64,000 nucleotides of DNA from Myotis daubentonii (GCF_963259705.1 NC_081846.1:53907205-53971204); one strand, 5' to 3'; positions 36,888 through 49,310 are shown, numbered from the stretch's first letter. The notes: generated from the sequence alone by a model not told the origin. Translations and numbers: made by a program.

Positions 36888-37423
36888 GGTGATAGTTTTC
36901 TATTGTTGAGTAACAAATCACTCCAAATCATAGTGACTGTAGACAACAAGCACTTCTCCTTTCACAGCTTCTGTGGGTCAGGAGTCAAGGAGAGGCTTAG
37001 CTAGGTGGTTCCTATTAAAGGTCTTTCTCAAGGCTGCAGTAAGGTGACGGCCATGACTGCAGTAAGGTGACAGCCATGGCTGCAGTCATCTCAAGGCCAG
37101 GCTAGCGAGGGATTAACTTCCAAGTTCACTCGAGGGGCTGTGGCTGGCTTCTGAGCCTCTGCGTGGGGCTGCCTCACACCATGGCAGCTGGCTTCCTCCA
37201 GAGCAGCAGTCCAAGGGAGGGAGAGGGTGCGCATGGAAGACTGAAGTCACAGTCTTGGTATAACCTAAAACTGAGGGTGACTTCCCATCACATCTGACAA
37301 ATTCTAACCGTTAGAAGCAAGTCAATAAACCCACTCTACACTCAAGGGGAAGGGATTACACCGCGACACTGAAATCCAGGAGGCAGAAATCACCGGGAGC
37401 CATTACAGAGGCTGCCTTCCACA
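36888..37423 (-). mobile_element. MLT1 (MaLR) LTR
   Basis: The antisense MLT1 layout is clear: CTATTGTTGAGTAACAAATC, TTCTGTGGGTCAGGAGTC, GGCTGCAGTCATCTCAAGGC, ACCATGGCAGCTGGCTTCCT, TTAGAAGCAAGTCAATAAAC, GGGAAGGGATTACACC, ending GAGGCTGCCTTCCACA. An internal 24-bp tandem repeat (CTGCAGTAAGGTGAC) is seen at 37027-37070. This is a solo LTR of an old mammalian ERVL-related element, with no coding part. Confidence 0.88.
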
Positions 37424-37644
37424 GTGAGGGACAATCTTTGTTCAAACCTCAGCATGTCTCTCTGAAAAATTATAGCAACCACCTCTAGTTAGTCCCAGAG
37501 CCAGATTGTGTCTCCTCCAATCAAACAACACTTGCTGTGGCAAAGTGGTCTTTAAAAACTGAAAATCTGATTATTTGTTTAACAACTGCTAGTTGTCCTC
37601 AAGAGAATGTCTAAGCTTCTTAATATGACATACAAGACCGTTTA

Positions 37645-38026
37645 TAAAGGGTGTCCCAAAATTCACGCAAGAAGTAATTTTGATAGAAAAAACAGGTTTA
37701 TAATTTAAAAGTTGTAAATATTTTATTGATTCATAAAGAATACAGTATAGGGTTATGTATAGAATAGCACATCGGGTAAATGGCCTCCACAGATTTGCTG
37801 ACACATACGCAAAGCCGTGGTCTTCATTAGTCTTCATTGTCCCTGCTCCTGGGCCATCATTGGTACTTGGTAATGCTTATCAAATTGAAGGGATTGAAAT
37901 CAAAGGGCAACAGATATGAGAATCTGATTCAATAAACCAAGTAAAGTTAGGCTTTTATTTTTGTTGTTGTTGTTGCTAATGCTCACGCAAAATTCAAATC
38001 TTGTGTGAATTTTGGGACACCCTTTA
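37645..38026 (-). mobile_element. mariner-like element, internally deleted
   Basis: The terminal inverted repeats are TAAAGGGTGTCCCAAAATTC and its reverse complement at the right end, about 22 of 24 bases matching, flanked by TA on both sides (37643-37644 and 38027-38028). On the minus strand a readable transposase C-terminus VCQQICGGHLPDVLFYT-stop lies at about 37769-37822, a tail typical of Tc1/mariner transposases. The catalytic DDE domain is gone: only about 380 bp remain of an expected 1.3 kb. Frames are broken upstream. It is therefore a nonautonomous deletion derivative. Confidence 0.88.
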
Positions 38027-38045
38027 TATAGGGCATAAAGGCAGT

Positions 38046-38290
38046 ATTAAATGGTCTTTAAGGTCATGGGCTCTAAAGACAGGCTGCCTGGGTTCAAATC
38101 CTGGCTCCACAATTTATCAGTTTTATGCCTTGGGGAAAGTTTATTAACCTCACAAAACTTCAGTTTCCTCATTGAAAGTTGAAACAATAATAATACCTAC
38201 ATTTTAGGATTTTGTGATAATTAAGGAAGGCAATCCTTGTGCAGCTTGTGGCACACTATCTAGGGCGTGGTAAGACCTCAGTAAGGGGAG
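38046..38290 (+). mobile_element. MIR SINE, nearly full length
   Basis: The tRNA-like head GGCTCTAAAGACAGGCTGCC, B box TGGGTTCAAATCCTGGCTCC, core TTAACCTCACAAAACTTCAG TTTCCTCAT, AATAATAATACCTACATTTT and the 3' part TGTGGCACACTATCTAGGG are in canonical order. Confidence 0.93.
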
Positions 38291-38339
38291 GTTGTTATTA
38301 TAACTTCCCCTATTTCTCTGCAACTATAACAACCTACAG

Positions 38340-38474
38340 TGGGAAGGCAATTTTGACCTCTTACAGGATGGTCTCCTTCACCTGAACAGCCTTTCCCTAT
38401 TCTTCTTTAGCTGAAGAATTTATATTTATGCTTAAATACTCAATTCAGAAAGTTCAGTTTTCCTCCAGGAAACC

Positions 38475-38519
<45 letters not shown>

Positions 38520-38750
38520 CACAATTCTGGGTCCGGTGGCCCTTCTTATACTCCCACAGCTCACATGCCTAACTCTATTATCATACATATTACACTGCTG
38601 TATTATCATGGTCTATTTATTGCTCTATGGCCCTATTAAAATCTGATTGCCTCAAGAGAAAGATGACTGTATTTCTGTACATATAGAGTCTTGCTCAGTT
38701 CCTGGCACATAGTAGGTCCCCAAAACAAGTGGGTGGAATGATTTAATGAA
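38340..38750 (+). mobile_element. L2 LINE 3' end containing a (CA)n run
   Basis: Landmarks are CAGTTTTCCTCCAGGAAACC TTC, TGCCTCAAGAGAAAGATGAC TG and TTCCTGGCACATAGTAGG. A pure (CA)n microsatellite (38477-38518) lies inside it and disrupts the copy. Confidence 0.75.
38477..38518 (+). repeat. (CA)n microsatellite
   Basis: About 20 CA dinucleotides followed by CCCC. Confidence 0.97.
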
Positions 38751-39456
38751 TTAATTATTTGAGAGATTTCTGATGCGGTCTTTTTTCCTCTCCATTTCTT
38801 GATACTACTTCTCACCTCCGTTACTGATCCCTTCACTCCCAGCTCCTGGTTCCATAAGATTATTTCAAGTGTGGCTTTGAAAAGACTGACACCCAAACAA
38901 GAGTTGTTTAGATCAAAGAACATGCTTTTCTTCACTCACAGTTCTTAAGATACAATTTAGATAAGAGTCAATCTTTCTTTCACTGGCTTCCCATTATTTG
39001 GGATTTTGAAGTTTACAACTTCATAACAGCTGTATTTCTTCACAAGCCAAACTTCTCAGTCAGGCATTTAAAACTGCATACAACCTACTCCCCACAGACC
39101 TCTTAATCCACACCCTCCCCACATACCCTGCTTCTTTTGCCCACTCTCAAAAACATACACACATAAACACATACACACCTAATAATGCACCACAAGTACA
39201 CACATCCACATACACACAAATATATACTCAGGAGACTAACTGCTTTGAATTACCTCTAGATGCTTGTTTAAATTCAGATTCCCAAGGCTCCTCTGGACTC
39301 AGAGGGCTGAGGGCAGAAATCAGCATTTTGACAAGCTTCCAGTAGTCCTCATACATAAAAAAGCTTGAAGACCTTGTCCCTCTGAATGATCTTGATGAAT
39401 ATGTTTCCAGGCTTTAGTAGTGTTGTGGACTCCCTGGAACGCATCTTATTTCTAAC

Positions 39457-39474
39457 GGGGGGGCGGGGGGGGGG
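39457..39474 (+). repeat. G-tract
   Basis: Seven G, one C, then ten G. Possible G-quadruplex former and a likely place for sequencing-length error. Confidence 0.8.
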
Positions 39475-39925
39475 CGATGGGAGAATCCCAGTTAACCATT
39501 AAGATTTACTCACATGGCACCCTTGTCAAGCATCCCTAGATGGCTGCACAGTAGCTGACAGATCCTGCTTGCCTGGCCCTTGGTACATCACGTGTAAATT
39601 ATTAGTTTACATGTTCATTCTCCAGGTTAGTTCAAAAGCACCTGCGTGTAGGGACCACCTCTGGCAGCACTTCTGCTATTGGATCTAAGTTGGTCATTGT
39701 TCAGTCAGTGCTTCCTGAAATTTTAGCTATTAAAATACGTTTTTGCTGTCATATGTGTTATCTTATATGAGTCCGTAAGACTTGATTTTTTTTCAATATA
39801 AAATAAAATACAGCAGTATTTAGTCATCATGTGCCACCTTAACTTTTCAAATATATTATAATAAAGAATAAATATCTTGTCCAAAATATATAATAGGACA
39901 TGTAAATTAAATTCTTCTGCCAAGA

Positions 39926-40334
39926 TACCTATCTAATAAAGAGGGAATATGCTAATTGACCCTCACACCATTGCAAAGATGGCAGCGCCCACAGCCAATA
40001 AGGAGGGAATATGCTAATTGACTGCCCTGCCCTCAAAGATGGCGGCGCCCAGACCCCTTAGCCCAGCCAAGGAGGCAGGTGCGTGGCCTGCTTCCGGAGA
40101 TCCCGCAGTCCCTTCAGCTCCCCAGCCACCCAGGGCTGCCGGAGGCTCAGGTAACCAGGGCCAGCCAAGGCTTGCACTGCTGGCAGTGACAGCAGCAGAG
40201 GTGTGATGGGGCATCGCCTTCCCCTGATCGTCAGGTCATCTCCCATCCCTGAGGGCTCACGGACTGTGAGAGAGGGCAGGCCAGGCTGAGGGACCCCTCT
40301 CCAGTGCATGAATTTTCATGCATCAGGCCTCTAG
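39926..40334 (+). mobile_element. Helitron with duplicated internal 5' region
   Basis: The 5' end TACCTATCTAATAAAGAGGG is followed by AATATGCTAATTGACC. The sequence GAGGGAATATGCTAATTGAC appears at 39941 and again about 65 bp later. Each copy is followed by AAGATGGC (39976-39983; AAGATGGCGGC at 40036-40046), a YY1-like core. The 3' end GAATTTTCATGCATCAGGCC ends in CTAG at 40331-40334. It belongs to the same subfamily as the element at 62562-63089. Confidence 0.85.
40036..40046 (+). promoter_or_regulatory. YY1-like motif AAGATGGCGGC in Helitron
   Basis: This is an exact match to the strong YY1 site form AAGATGGCGGC. A weaker copy (AAGATGGCAGC) lies at 39976. Binding is inferred only. Confidence 0.45.
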
Positions 40335-41576
40335 TTTAGTTGATAATCTTGCATAATTTGGAATAGCTAGCTGCAAAGTAGATAATGAACAAATTTTAGT
40401 TGTGTTGGTTTAATAGTTTTATATTCCTTAACACAAATGCAAAGGTCAGATTGTATTGGTACTTTATTTACATTTTTGGTGTCCAATTATTTTAATGCTT
40501 TAAGATTTCTGCTGATTTTTTTTCTCTAATTTAAATTTGGAGTGTATCAGCAGCCAACAATCACACTCTTCCAATTAAGGTACCCAGGTGCTAAGATTCA
40601 TAACCAAACACATTTAAATGGGGTCACTGCTGAGCCCACCACTGCCAGGTGGTTTGTTTACTCCAAGGTGGAAAGGACAAAGAGGTGTGAGCATCAAAAC
40701 ACATAAGTAACCAACTGAATTGGCTCCTGGCACTTAAATGTACAAGTTCACCAGCTGATGGAGCACGGTGTATTAGATATAGATATCAGTTGACATTATT
40801 GATTTCACAAGTTTTGGTGAAAGAATCTCTTCCAACTTTTCTGTAACATGATGACTTCTGCTTACTAACCTCTTCCCCAAAGACAGGAAACTTACCTAGC
40901 TTGCCAGCTCCTTAGTCAGTGTGGGAGGCTTTAGGCTATAAATTTTTTTTCTTGTTCTTTTTTAATACCATGTGAATTCCCAGAAGAAAGCCTCCCACTG
41001 TCATAGGAAGGAACTAAAATCCATGCTGAAGTCAAACAGAATTACTTGGAAATGACATGCTGCTCATGATAATTCACCTCCTTCTCTAAAGAGCAGACAT
41101 AAGCAAAGGTTGATAAAATAATGCATCTCATCGTTTGTCAGTGATCATTTCTCCCTTCAAAATCATTCACTATTACACTGTATGACATTTAATATATTAG
41201 AATCACCTCTCCTCACAACAACTTATTTATAATGTTAGCACCCAATTAACTTTTTCCAAAATTACTGTTACTGCAATAATCTTGAGTATTTTACCTGAAT
41301 GGCAATCACTTAAAGCCCATTATGAGTCCTCAAAATGAAGGAGGAACCTGACCTAGTTACAGTAAAGTAATAGCAGCCTGAATGCTGCTGGCTCACTACA
41401 GAATTAAACAGTCTTGATCTACAACATGTATAGTGAACTATAGAAATGTGTTTTTTATGTCTTCTGAGTTTCTTTCATGATACATTATTGACAGGCAATA
41501 ATTTCCTAGCACATTTTACATAGTGTCTCTCCCTTCCCATTTTCAGACTTCTAGCCAACATACCAACATAGATATT

Positions 41577-41577
<1 letters not shown>

Positions 41578-41604
<27 letters not shown>
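41578..41604 (+). repeat. (TG)n microsatellite
   Basis: About 13 TG dinucleotides. Confidence 0.95.
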
Positions 41605-41607
<3 letters not shown>

Positions 41608-42693
41608 ACAGATATACAGATATTATATTTATACACTCACTTGTATCACAGTTATAAGCATAGCCTCTAACCATTGAGCTTATAGTGACAAGGATGTAGA
41701 TGTGGTCAATTAAACAAAGACAAGAGAGCACACTAATGAGATGTTAGGTTTGATTTTGTGCAATGCTGTGTTAATTCTGATTACCTTCAGAGGTTTAGTT
41801 TAAAGAAAACCTGTATAAAAAGGAAATCTTAAATGTGGATTTGAAAAATAGTTAAATGGTAGACAGTAAATCATCTTAGAAAATAGGTGTCTCCTCTAGG
41901 TCCATAGCTACTTAAAAATGCAAAGGGAAAAAGATAAAAATGGGATAAGGAGATCCATGACTGCATGGCAGGATGCACATTTACATGATACTTAGTGGAT
42001 TTTTTATAAATGTATAATGTTAATATACACAGTTAACTATGGTCAGGTCCAACTTATACTATTAACAAGGATACAGTACATGTTATTATTCAACATGACT
42101 CACTGAATTCTTACTGTACAGAATAATATCCTCATGACCAAAATGATTGACCTGAGGCAGCCTTTACTCTAGAACAGTTGGATTACATACAAAATAGACA
42201 TGGACATAAACCTCAGTGCTCAGTGGCCTGCCACCATCAAGTCCTGCACCACCATGGCAAATGCCTATCAAATGAGTATATAGGATACATCCTTATGCTT
42301 TAAAAAATTAAATATATATAGTGGAAACTTTCCCTTTCACAATAGAGCTTGGTTTTAATGTCACAAATGTAGTAACCACCCTTGACTATCAGAGTAATTT
42401 ACAGTATAAAAAAATCAGTGACAGTCATATTACTGTTAGAGTATGTTAAGGCTAGGAGGGATTTTAGAGATAGCTTAACTCAACTTGTGTATTTTATAAT
42501 TGAGATAATTAGTGTGGCAATATTTGAAAACCCTGGTCTCCAGAGAAGTGCTTGCTGATGACACAATTTGAACTGTCCACAACAAATGGCAAGGAAGGTG
42601 AAACATCATAACCAGATTTCACAAAGTTGAACTTATTTAAAATGATTTCTTTTTATTTTAAGATTCTGTCCTTTCTGATTTTTTGTATTAACA

Positions 42694-43165
42694 CTATAAG
42701 CCCGGTGCATGAAAATTTGTGTACTGGGTGGGGGGCGGGGGGGGGGGAGGTGCCTCAGTCCAGCCTGCACCCTCTCACAATCCAGAAGCCCTCGGGTAGG
42801 ATCCCTAGGCCTGGCCTGAGATCAGGGCCTATAGAGGCTTTCTTTCCCCAGGCTACAGGCAGCTGGCCCCACCCCCGCTGCTGCCACTACTTGGCACCTG
42901 TGCAGCGCTGCTCCCCCTTTCCTGCCACCAGTGACCTCCCTCTTTAGGCAACAGGCTTGATTGGGTCAATGGCTTGGCTGGCCTGGGCCTCTCTCTTTCT
43001 TTGCTGGGGCGGGGGGGCATCCCTGTGAGGGGCCGTCTGCCTACCTGATCACTCCTAACCACTCTGTCTGCCTGCCTGATTGCCTCTAACTGCTTGCTTG
43101 GGGGTGGGGCCATCTGGTCTCTGGTCATTTTGGTTGTGATACCTCTGACCTTTTATTATATAGGA
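42694..43165 (-). mobile_element. Helitron, nonautonomous, complete (472 bp)
   Basis: On the minus strand it starts TCCTATATAATAAAAGGTCA at 43165 and ends near 42694, where CTAG has decayed (CTAT on the plus strand). The 3' palindrome is GTGCATGAAAATTTGTGTAC. It holds a G-rich run at about 42726-42750 and no coding domain. Confidence 0.82.
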
Positions 43166-43600
43166 TACTTTTAGGAAATAATGGTGGTAGAGAAAGATGA
43201 CTGCTTTTCATAACATTCCTAATGTGGAAAATATCGCAAAACACCCATTTCTTTTTAGTTTTACCAAACTCTAAAATCCAAGAGTTGGGGGACCACTGAT
43301 TTAGAAACCAATAGAAAATGGAGTTCAGTGGCTACTCTACGTATGAAAGACTTAAACAATGTACCAATAAGGCAAAATTAGTAAGAAGGGTTTGTTATGA
43401 AATTAGTTATGCTAGACGTTGTGCCTATTTACCATGTAAAAATTGGATAAAAAATCTGAAAGGAAATAATACATGTCATTTGCTATTTATATGTATCTCT
43501 GACAAGAGAGTAAATATAACAGTTTTTAACCGTATTTGAAAAAATTGGCATATTTTATCTATCTATAAGATGTTAAAGGTGTGAAAATAAAGAAGTCAAG

Positions 43601-43817
43601 CCCTAACCAGTTTGGCTCAGTGTCTAGAGCGTCGGCCTGTGGACTGAGGAGACCCAGGTTTGGTTCCGGTCAAGGGCATGTACCTTGGTTGCGGGCACAT
43701 CCCCAGTGTGGGGTGTGCAGAAGGCGGCTGATGGATGTTTCTCTCTCATGGATGTTTCTGGCTCTCTATCCCTCTCCCTTCCTCTCTGTAGAAGATCAAT
43801 AAAATATATCTTTAAAA
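43601..43817 (+). mobile_element. VES SINE, well preserved, with TSD
   Basis: The head CCCTAACCAGTTTGGCTCAG, B box GGTTTGGTTCCGGTC, the body GTGCAGAAGGCGGCTGATGG and the tail GATCAATAAAATATATCTTT are all present. The 16-bp duplication AAATAAAGAAGTCAAG lies at 43585-43600 and 43818-43833. Together with 56644-56867 it is one of the least decayed copies. Confidence 0.94.
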
Positions 43818-44839
43818 AAATAAAGAAGTCAAGAAGATTGAGGTGTGGTCATTCATAATCATATTATTACACATTTATTAGGCTAGAGGATATCATGAAG
43901 AGGCACAACCTGGCTTGATTTTTATTTGTTCTGTGTCACTTGCATCATACTTTTTGTTTCAGATAAGTGTTATCATATTCATGCCTCCCTCCCGGGAACA
44001 TGAATAGGAGTAAAAACATCTTAGTAGTTGTTTTTTCCCCACAAAAAAAATGTCAAAGTAAAAAAATGTCTAATGAGATAAAAAGTATAATAGCCAAAAT
44101 GGAATTCAGGACAATTTATAATTATGAATAATTGCCTCCTAGGGAGTTATCCCTGCAAGGTGATGAACAAAACTAGGAAGCCAATGAATCTTTGATACAA
44201 AATTATGTTTCTATGTCAAGTCTTCTGAATAATCGAGGATGCCATATTTATTTTTTTTTCATTTACTTCAGATGATTCATATGCTCATTATTTTAAAGTT
44301 CCTTAAAATAGCAAAGATGATTTTCTTGAATGCACTACTCAGATTTCTTCAGCATGACTAAAAGGTAGACTGTGATTGATAGTTGGTTATCAAAGAAAGT
44401 TATCTCAATGACACTTCCAGCCATTGTTTAGGTATAACTCTTTTTTGACTATGATGGAATCAGTGTCAGATTTAATTCCAAGATCCATCATGGATTATAG
44501 TGGAATATTTGGTTTGTTTTCTCTCTTAAAAGAACAGTTAATATATCATAATTAAAAGTAATTTTTGACTATTTATTCAGTAATTTTTTAATATGGAATG
44601 TTCTTTTTAAATATTTTGATTGTTGCTGCTGTTTGTTTTAATTTTATTATTTGAACATGAAAGAGGCATGTAGGTTTTTTTAGTAATCAACTTGCCCATG
44701 CCATACATAAGGGTTATTTCTGAGTCTTAACAAGACATCTTTCTTAGGACCTTTTGAATTTTTTAAAAAATAATATAAATTATCATGGAATAAACCTTCT
44801 TCTTCTCATGCATTTGTGACTATTTGGGTGATAGGCTAG

Positions 44840-44960
44840 TGTCCAATAGAAAATATGGATTGAGTACTTACTCTGTGGGCAGCAATGGACATGGCATGGT
44901 TCTAGCTGCAAAAATAGAGCAAACACTGGTGGAGGCCATCAGGCAGTTTAGAACCCAGTA
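44840..44960 (-). mobile_element. Possible L2 LINE fragment
   Basis: GGATTGAGTACTTACTCTGT followed by CATGGTTCTAGCTGCAAAAA resembles the antisense L2 3' end. It is short and diverged. Confidence 0.4.
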
Positions 44961-45717
44961 AACAGCTCTGTACCCTAAGTTATAATTTCTTCTTGCAGAA
45001 GTTTAGCATCTGTTAACCCTTTTCATTTTGGAAGGAATGGAGGAAGGGCAAACAAAGGAAGGAAGAAAAGAAACAAAACCGGTGATTTAACACCTGACTC
45101 TGTAGAAGACATCGTGTTCTACTTCTTATGGTTTTGTCGAATTGACCTGTAGACATTCTGGCATTTTTCTGTTTATTGCTAATCTGGGTCCTAAACGAAG
45201 CTTGACAGGCCACCGAAAAGAACAAGTCCGGGAGGCAAAGGGTGGCCTTCCACGGATGCTTTTAGTAAAGGAAATTACTTAAATGGGCTCCTGCAATTAA
45301 GATAAGATTTTACAGACTATTAACTGATCCTTAATCCTAAAGTACAGGCAAACCAAGACTCATTAACTACAAATTTCATAGGAATGTCACACACTTGCTG
45401 AAGCTACTTATAACTGAATGTACTCAATCCTCAACTAGAAGACAGTTCTCATTTTGAAATATAGCAGGAAGGAGAAACTGTTCTTGAAGCCAAGTTATTT
45501 AAAAGCAAAGCACACCATCTACCTTGTAAATACTCAGGAAGAAAAAACTATCAGTAATGGAGAAACAGTGCCTCTGTGCTTTAGTCAGTCAAGATGCCAT
45601 CTCTGACTTTACTGTAACTTTGAGCTCATTTCCTACAATGCCACCCCCATGACTTTATGCTTCACTTTGTCTCTAAACATCTCTTATTCTTACTCATCTC
45701 TTATTCTTACTCTTTTG

Positions 45718-45719
<2 letters not shown>

Positions 45720-45784
<65 letters not shown>
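45720..45784 (+). repeat. (CT)n microsatellite
   Basis: About 32 CT units. Just upstream (about 45684-45718) an 18-bp segment CATCTCTTATTCTTACT is tandemly duplicated. Confidence 0.96.
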
Positions 45785-45787
<3 letters not shown>

Positions 45788-46134
45788 TTTGTGGCTCTAA
45801 GGGATTCAGAGAAATTTAGGCCCTAAGTCAAGATTTTTACCTCATTGTAGGTCATAGGTGACTGAGGAGTTAATAAAAGCCCACCCATATATCCCGGAAT
45901 AATACACCATGGTAGACAATTCTATTTGCTCACACACATATACACACATTTACATTTCCCTATCATCCTGGAATTTTCATGGAGAGTGTTGCCTATTTCT
46001 GCCTTTAAAACACAATAATCCTTGACCTTTAGAAGATGCAAACATAGTAAAATCACACTAATTTATTGTAATTGAGCAAACAATGTGTGTTAGATAAAAT
46101 AATAAAACTGCAGAACCTCAGATATCATCTCTAT

Positions 46135-46136
<2 letters not shown>

Positions 46137-46187
<51 letters not shown>
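46137..46187 (+). repeat. (AT)n microsatellite
   Basis: About 25 uninterrupted AT units, self-complementary and able to form a cruciform. Confidence 0.96.
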
Positions 46188-46190
<3 letters not shown>

Positions 46191-46811
46191 TTCTACAGGA
46201 CCCTTGGAAAATATACTCAAATTGTAAAGTGGACAGGAACTCCGTAAATACTTACTGAATTCATTTTAAAGAAATGCCATTTTATTACTTGCAGAAAAAT
46301 TGAGAAATTCATGTATTCTCAGAAGATGCTCAAAAGTAATTTTCTCCAACCACCCATCAGATTGGCAGTTATTTTTTATCATAGCCATTCTAACCCGATT
46401 AACTAACTGTTCCCTAGTTCCAGGACCCATGCTTTTATGAAGAAATATGTTATTCTTTGCTTAAACTGGGTCTTTGCAAAGTGTTGGAGAGCTTTTTAAA
46501 AATGGTTGATCCCTTAAATCGCTACTTGACAAATAACCCACGAGCCAACATAGTATAACTAAGATGTTCATAATCAAAGAAAAACTTTTATCTTACCAGC
46601 AAAACCACGAACCATAATTATCTGTCTTTGGCTATCTTTCTTTGCATGATTGACTTAATCCAAAGGTCACATCAGAGAATTGGGTTCAGTCAATAATTAC
46701 AATTGACATTCAGTGTTATTTATAATTTAATTTTGAGTTGGTCAAGTTAAATGTGCCTAAAATTATAATAGTAGTATTCACTTATGGGGTGTTTAGGGTA
46801 AGACAGGGGTT

Positions 46812-46985
46812 CTCTATAAACTTTATACATGTGTGATCTTACCTAGCACACTGTGGCTTGTGGTGTAGGTATTGCTGTCCTCATGTTGCTGCTAAGGAAT
46901 CTGCTGCTCAGGGAGATTTTTTGAATGGGCCACGGCAGAGCTGGGATATGTAACAGGGCCATCTCAGCCCAGAGTCTCTAGCCTA
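46812..46985 (-). mobile_element. MIR-type SINE fragment
   Basis: The order TGTGATCTTACCTAGCACAC, TATTGCTGTCCTCATGTTGC, CTGCTCAGGGAGATTTTTTG, GGCAGAGCTGGGATATGTAA, AGTCTCTAGCC follows the antisense MIR consensus with many substitutions. Confidence 0.6.
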
Positions 46986-47147
46986 TGCAGCAATATTGGA
47001 CAGATTATGCATTTCTAATTAGTGGAAATTGTCTTTATTTTGGGTGCCCATCATGGCCATCTAACGTTGCTATTCTGTTCTCCCTATGTCCTACATCTGT
47101 GTGTCCATCCCAACAAGTAGCATTGAGGCTCATGGCAAGAAGTGATT

Positions 47148-47317
47148 TGAGTGGGGGAGATGGGGGGAGAGATCAACCAATGAACTCATATGTGCATATG
47201 CATAACCCATAGACACAGATAATAGAGTGGTGAACGCTTGGTGGGGAAAGGGGAAGAGGCAATGGGGGAGAAAGGGACATATGTAATACTTTCAACAATA
47301 AAGATTTATAAAAAATG
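47148..47317 (+). mobile_element. 5'-truncated L1 3' end with TSD
   Basis: A short copy of the bat L1 3' end: ATGCATAACCCATAGACACA, G-rich GGTGGGGAAAGGGGAAGAGG, then AATACTTTCAACAATAAAGA and an A-rich tail. GAAGTGATT flanks both sides (47139-47147 and 47318-47326). It is a dead-on-arrival insertion of 170 bp. Confidence 0.82.
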
Positions 47318-47474
47318 AAGTGATTCTGCATAATTCTCTTTATTCACTATTTTGACTTATGTGATTAGAATTTTATTAAAAATGGTTTTATCACTATGAA
47401 AGTTTTACACAGATCCTTATAAAATAAATTATTTTTCTAGAAACAGCATGTGCAATAAGAAAACGTAGGCTTTA

Positions 47475-47903
47475 TCCCCATAATGAAATGAATTGAAACT
47501 GAGAGGCTTAAAAAAAACAGAAGTTTATTCTCTCAACACTCTGGAGGATAAAAGTGTGAAATCAAGCCATTAGCTGGGGCATGTTCTGTGAAGCCTACAG
47601 AGGAAAATCAGTTTCCTGCCTTCCTCTGAGTTTCTGTGTTGCTGGAAGTCTTGGTGTTCCTTGCCTTATAGACACATCACTCCTATTTCTATCTCCATTG
47701 TTATGTGTCATTCTTTCTGTGTGTCTGTCTCTGTCTCTTCCCTCTTTGTATAGGGCCCTCTTCAACCCACTGAGTATAACCTACCTCATCTTAAGTTGAT
47801 TACATCTGCAAAGATCCTATTTTCAAATAAGGTGACATTCACAGGTCCTAGGATTTAGAATAGAGCATATATTTTGGTGGGGGACACAATTCAACCTACA
47901 GCA
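47475..47903 (-). mobile_element. MLT1 (MaLR) LTR
   Basis: The antisense MLT1A/B-like layout includes ACTGAGAGGCTTAAAAAAAA CAG, AGATCCTATTTTCAAATAAG GTGACATTCACAGGTCCTAGG, and the end GGGGGACACAATTCAACC TACAGCA. No coding part remains. Confidence 0.8.
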
Positions 47904-48019
47904 AGCACTTACATTGTAAACCTGTAATATAATGAGATAATGCCCATCCAGTCTTCAGTAAAAAAAAATCAAGGCATTCAATAAGGTTAGGGAATTTTAT
48001 GGTTGATCATATTATATTT

Positions 48020-48165
48020 GTCTCTGAGACCTCAGGTAAATTATTTTAGTTTCTCTGAGTCAGTTTTCTCGTCTATAAAAATATAGATAATAATGATGAT
48101 CTCAAAGAGCCACTGAGAAAATTGAATGTCAGAATTTAACACTGGACCTGGTGACTAAAATAAAG
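48020..48165 (+). mobile_element. MIR SINE core fragment
   Basis: TCAGGTAAATTATTTTAGTT TCTCTGAGTCAGTTTTCTCG TCTATAAAA matches the MIR core, followed by AGATAATAATGATGATCTC. Confidence 0.75.
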
Positions 48166-48218
48166 AGAGTCAGTATTAACAATCCTATTTCTCCAAGATA
48201 AAGCATTGATGAGCTAAG

Positions 48219-48275
48219 CAGGCATGTGCCCTGAGCAGGAATTGAACCATGACCTCTTGGTTCAATCAGGGCAAG
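48219..48275 (-). mobile_element. VES SINE fragment
   Basis: GGCATGTGCCCTGAGCAGGA ATTGAACCATGACCTCTTGG is the reverse complement of the VES B-box region. Both ends are missing. Confidence 0.75.
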
Positions 48276-49310
48276 AGTTTAATTTTTTAATATGTATATA
48301 TTTTAAGTAATGTATAAATATTATAAATGTTTGAGATATGATCTAACCTCTTTCTCTTATACTGAGTCACATATATTAAGAAGTCAGCATTTTTAGATTA
48401 GCGTATACAGCACATACAAGACACTAAACCTGACATTTAGCTGAACCCGCTTGACTCTGATATTTACAAAATCATACAATCTTCCCGACTTATTAAACAT
48501 CCATGCATACACAGATGTGCACATACACACAAATGACTAAATTTCTACTTTAATTGAAGCCTTAGAAAGTTATTTCAATGTAGAATGCTGCAGTGATTCT
48601 ACAGTCTAATTTTAATATTTTATTTATTTAAAACTTCCTTTGTGACAGATTTGATTTATTGTGTGAATCCCTTTCATCTTTTAATTTAAATATCTGGGTA
48701 ATCTTCAGTGGGGCTGCCTGTTGCAATAATTACTCAGGCTTTGCTGTATTTCTCAAATCATCTGCTGAAAAGCCAGGGATTCTAAATCTTTCCAGATGCT
48801 ATATGTTTTACCTGATTCATTTTGTTACATACTGCTCTTCCCAATAGTTAAAAATACCGCTAGCCTATTAGTTAACTGTGAGTCCCGAATAAAGGATAAA
48901 TAACAGATGAGCAGTCTCTACCAACACCTCAGCATGGCTTTAACAGCTGCCAGAATGTCATATAATCTTTTGGAAGACTTAATCGTTCCCTACTGCACTT
49001 TTCTGAAGAGAAGAGTAGTTATTAATACTGGTGTTCCCACAAAATTTTCACAGTAGATCTTCATTGAATAAATAGTGTTGTTTCATATATAGATTTTTGT
49101 TGTATATAACACTTAGCAATTAGAGGTTAAACAAATAGCAGTGTGCTAGCAACTAGGAAAATTATATTTGGTAAAGAGAACAATATTTTAGACTGTATTA
49201 AACTGTAAATTTAATTGGTGGTTTCAGGAAAGAGAAAATATAAATATTTTTTTTCTGAAGATCATATAGTTCCCCCTTTTTTAGTACAGTGAGTTTTAAC
49301 CCCTCTTCCT

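Noticed and set aside
38046..38110. tRNA-like A and B boxes
   Set aside because: They are the head of a MIR SINE, not a functional tRNA gene. The same applies to the B boxes in all VES copies.
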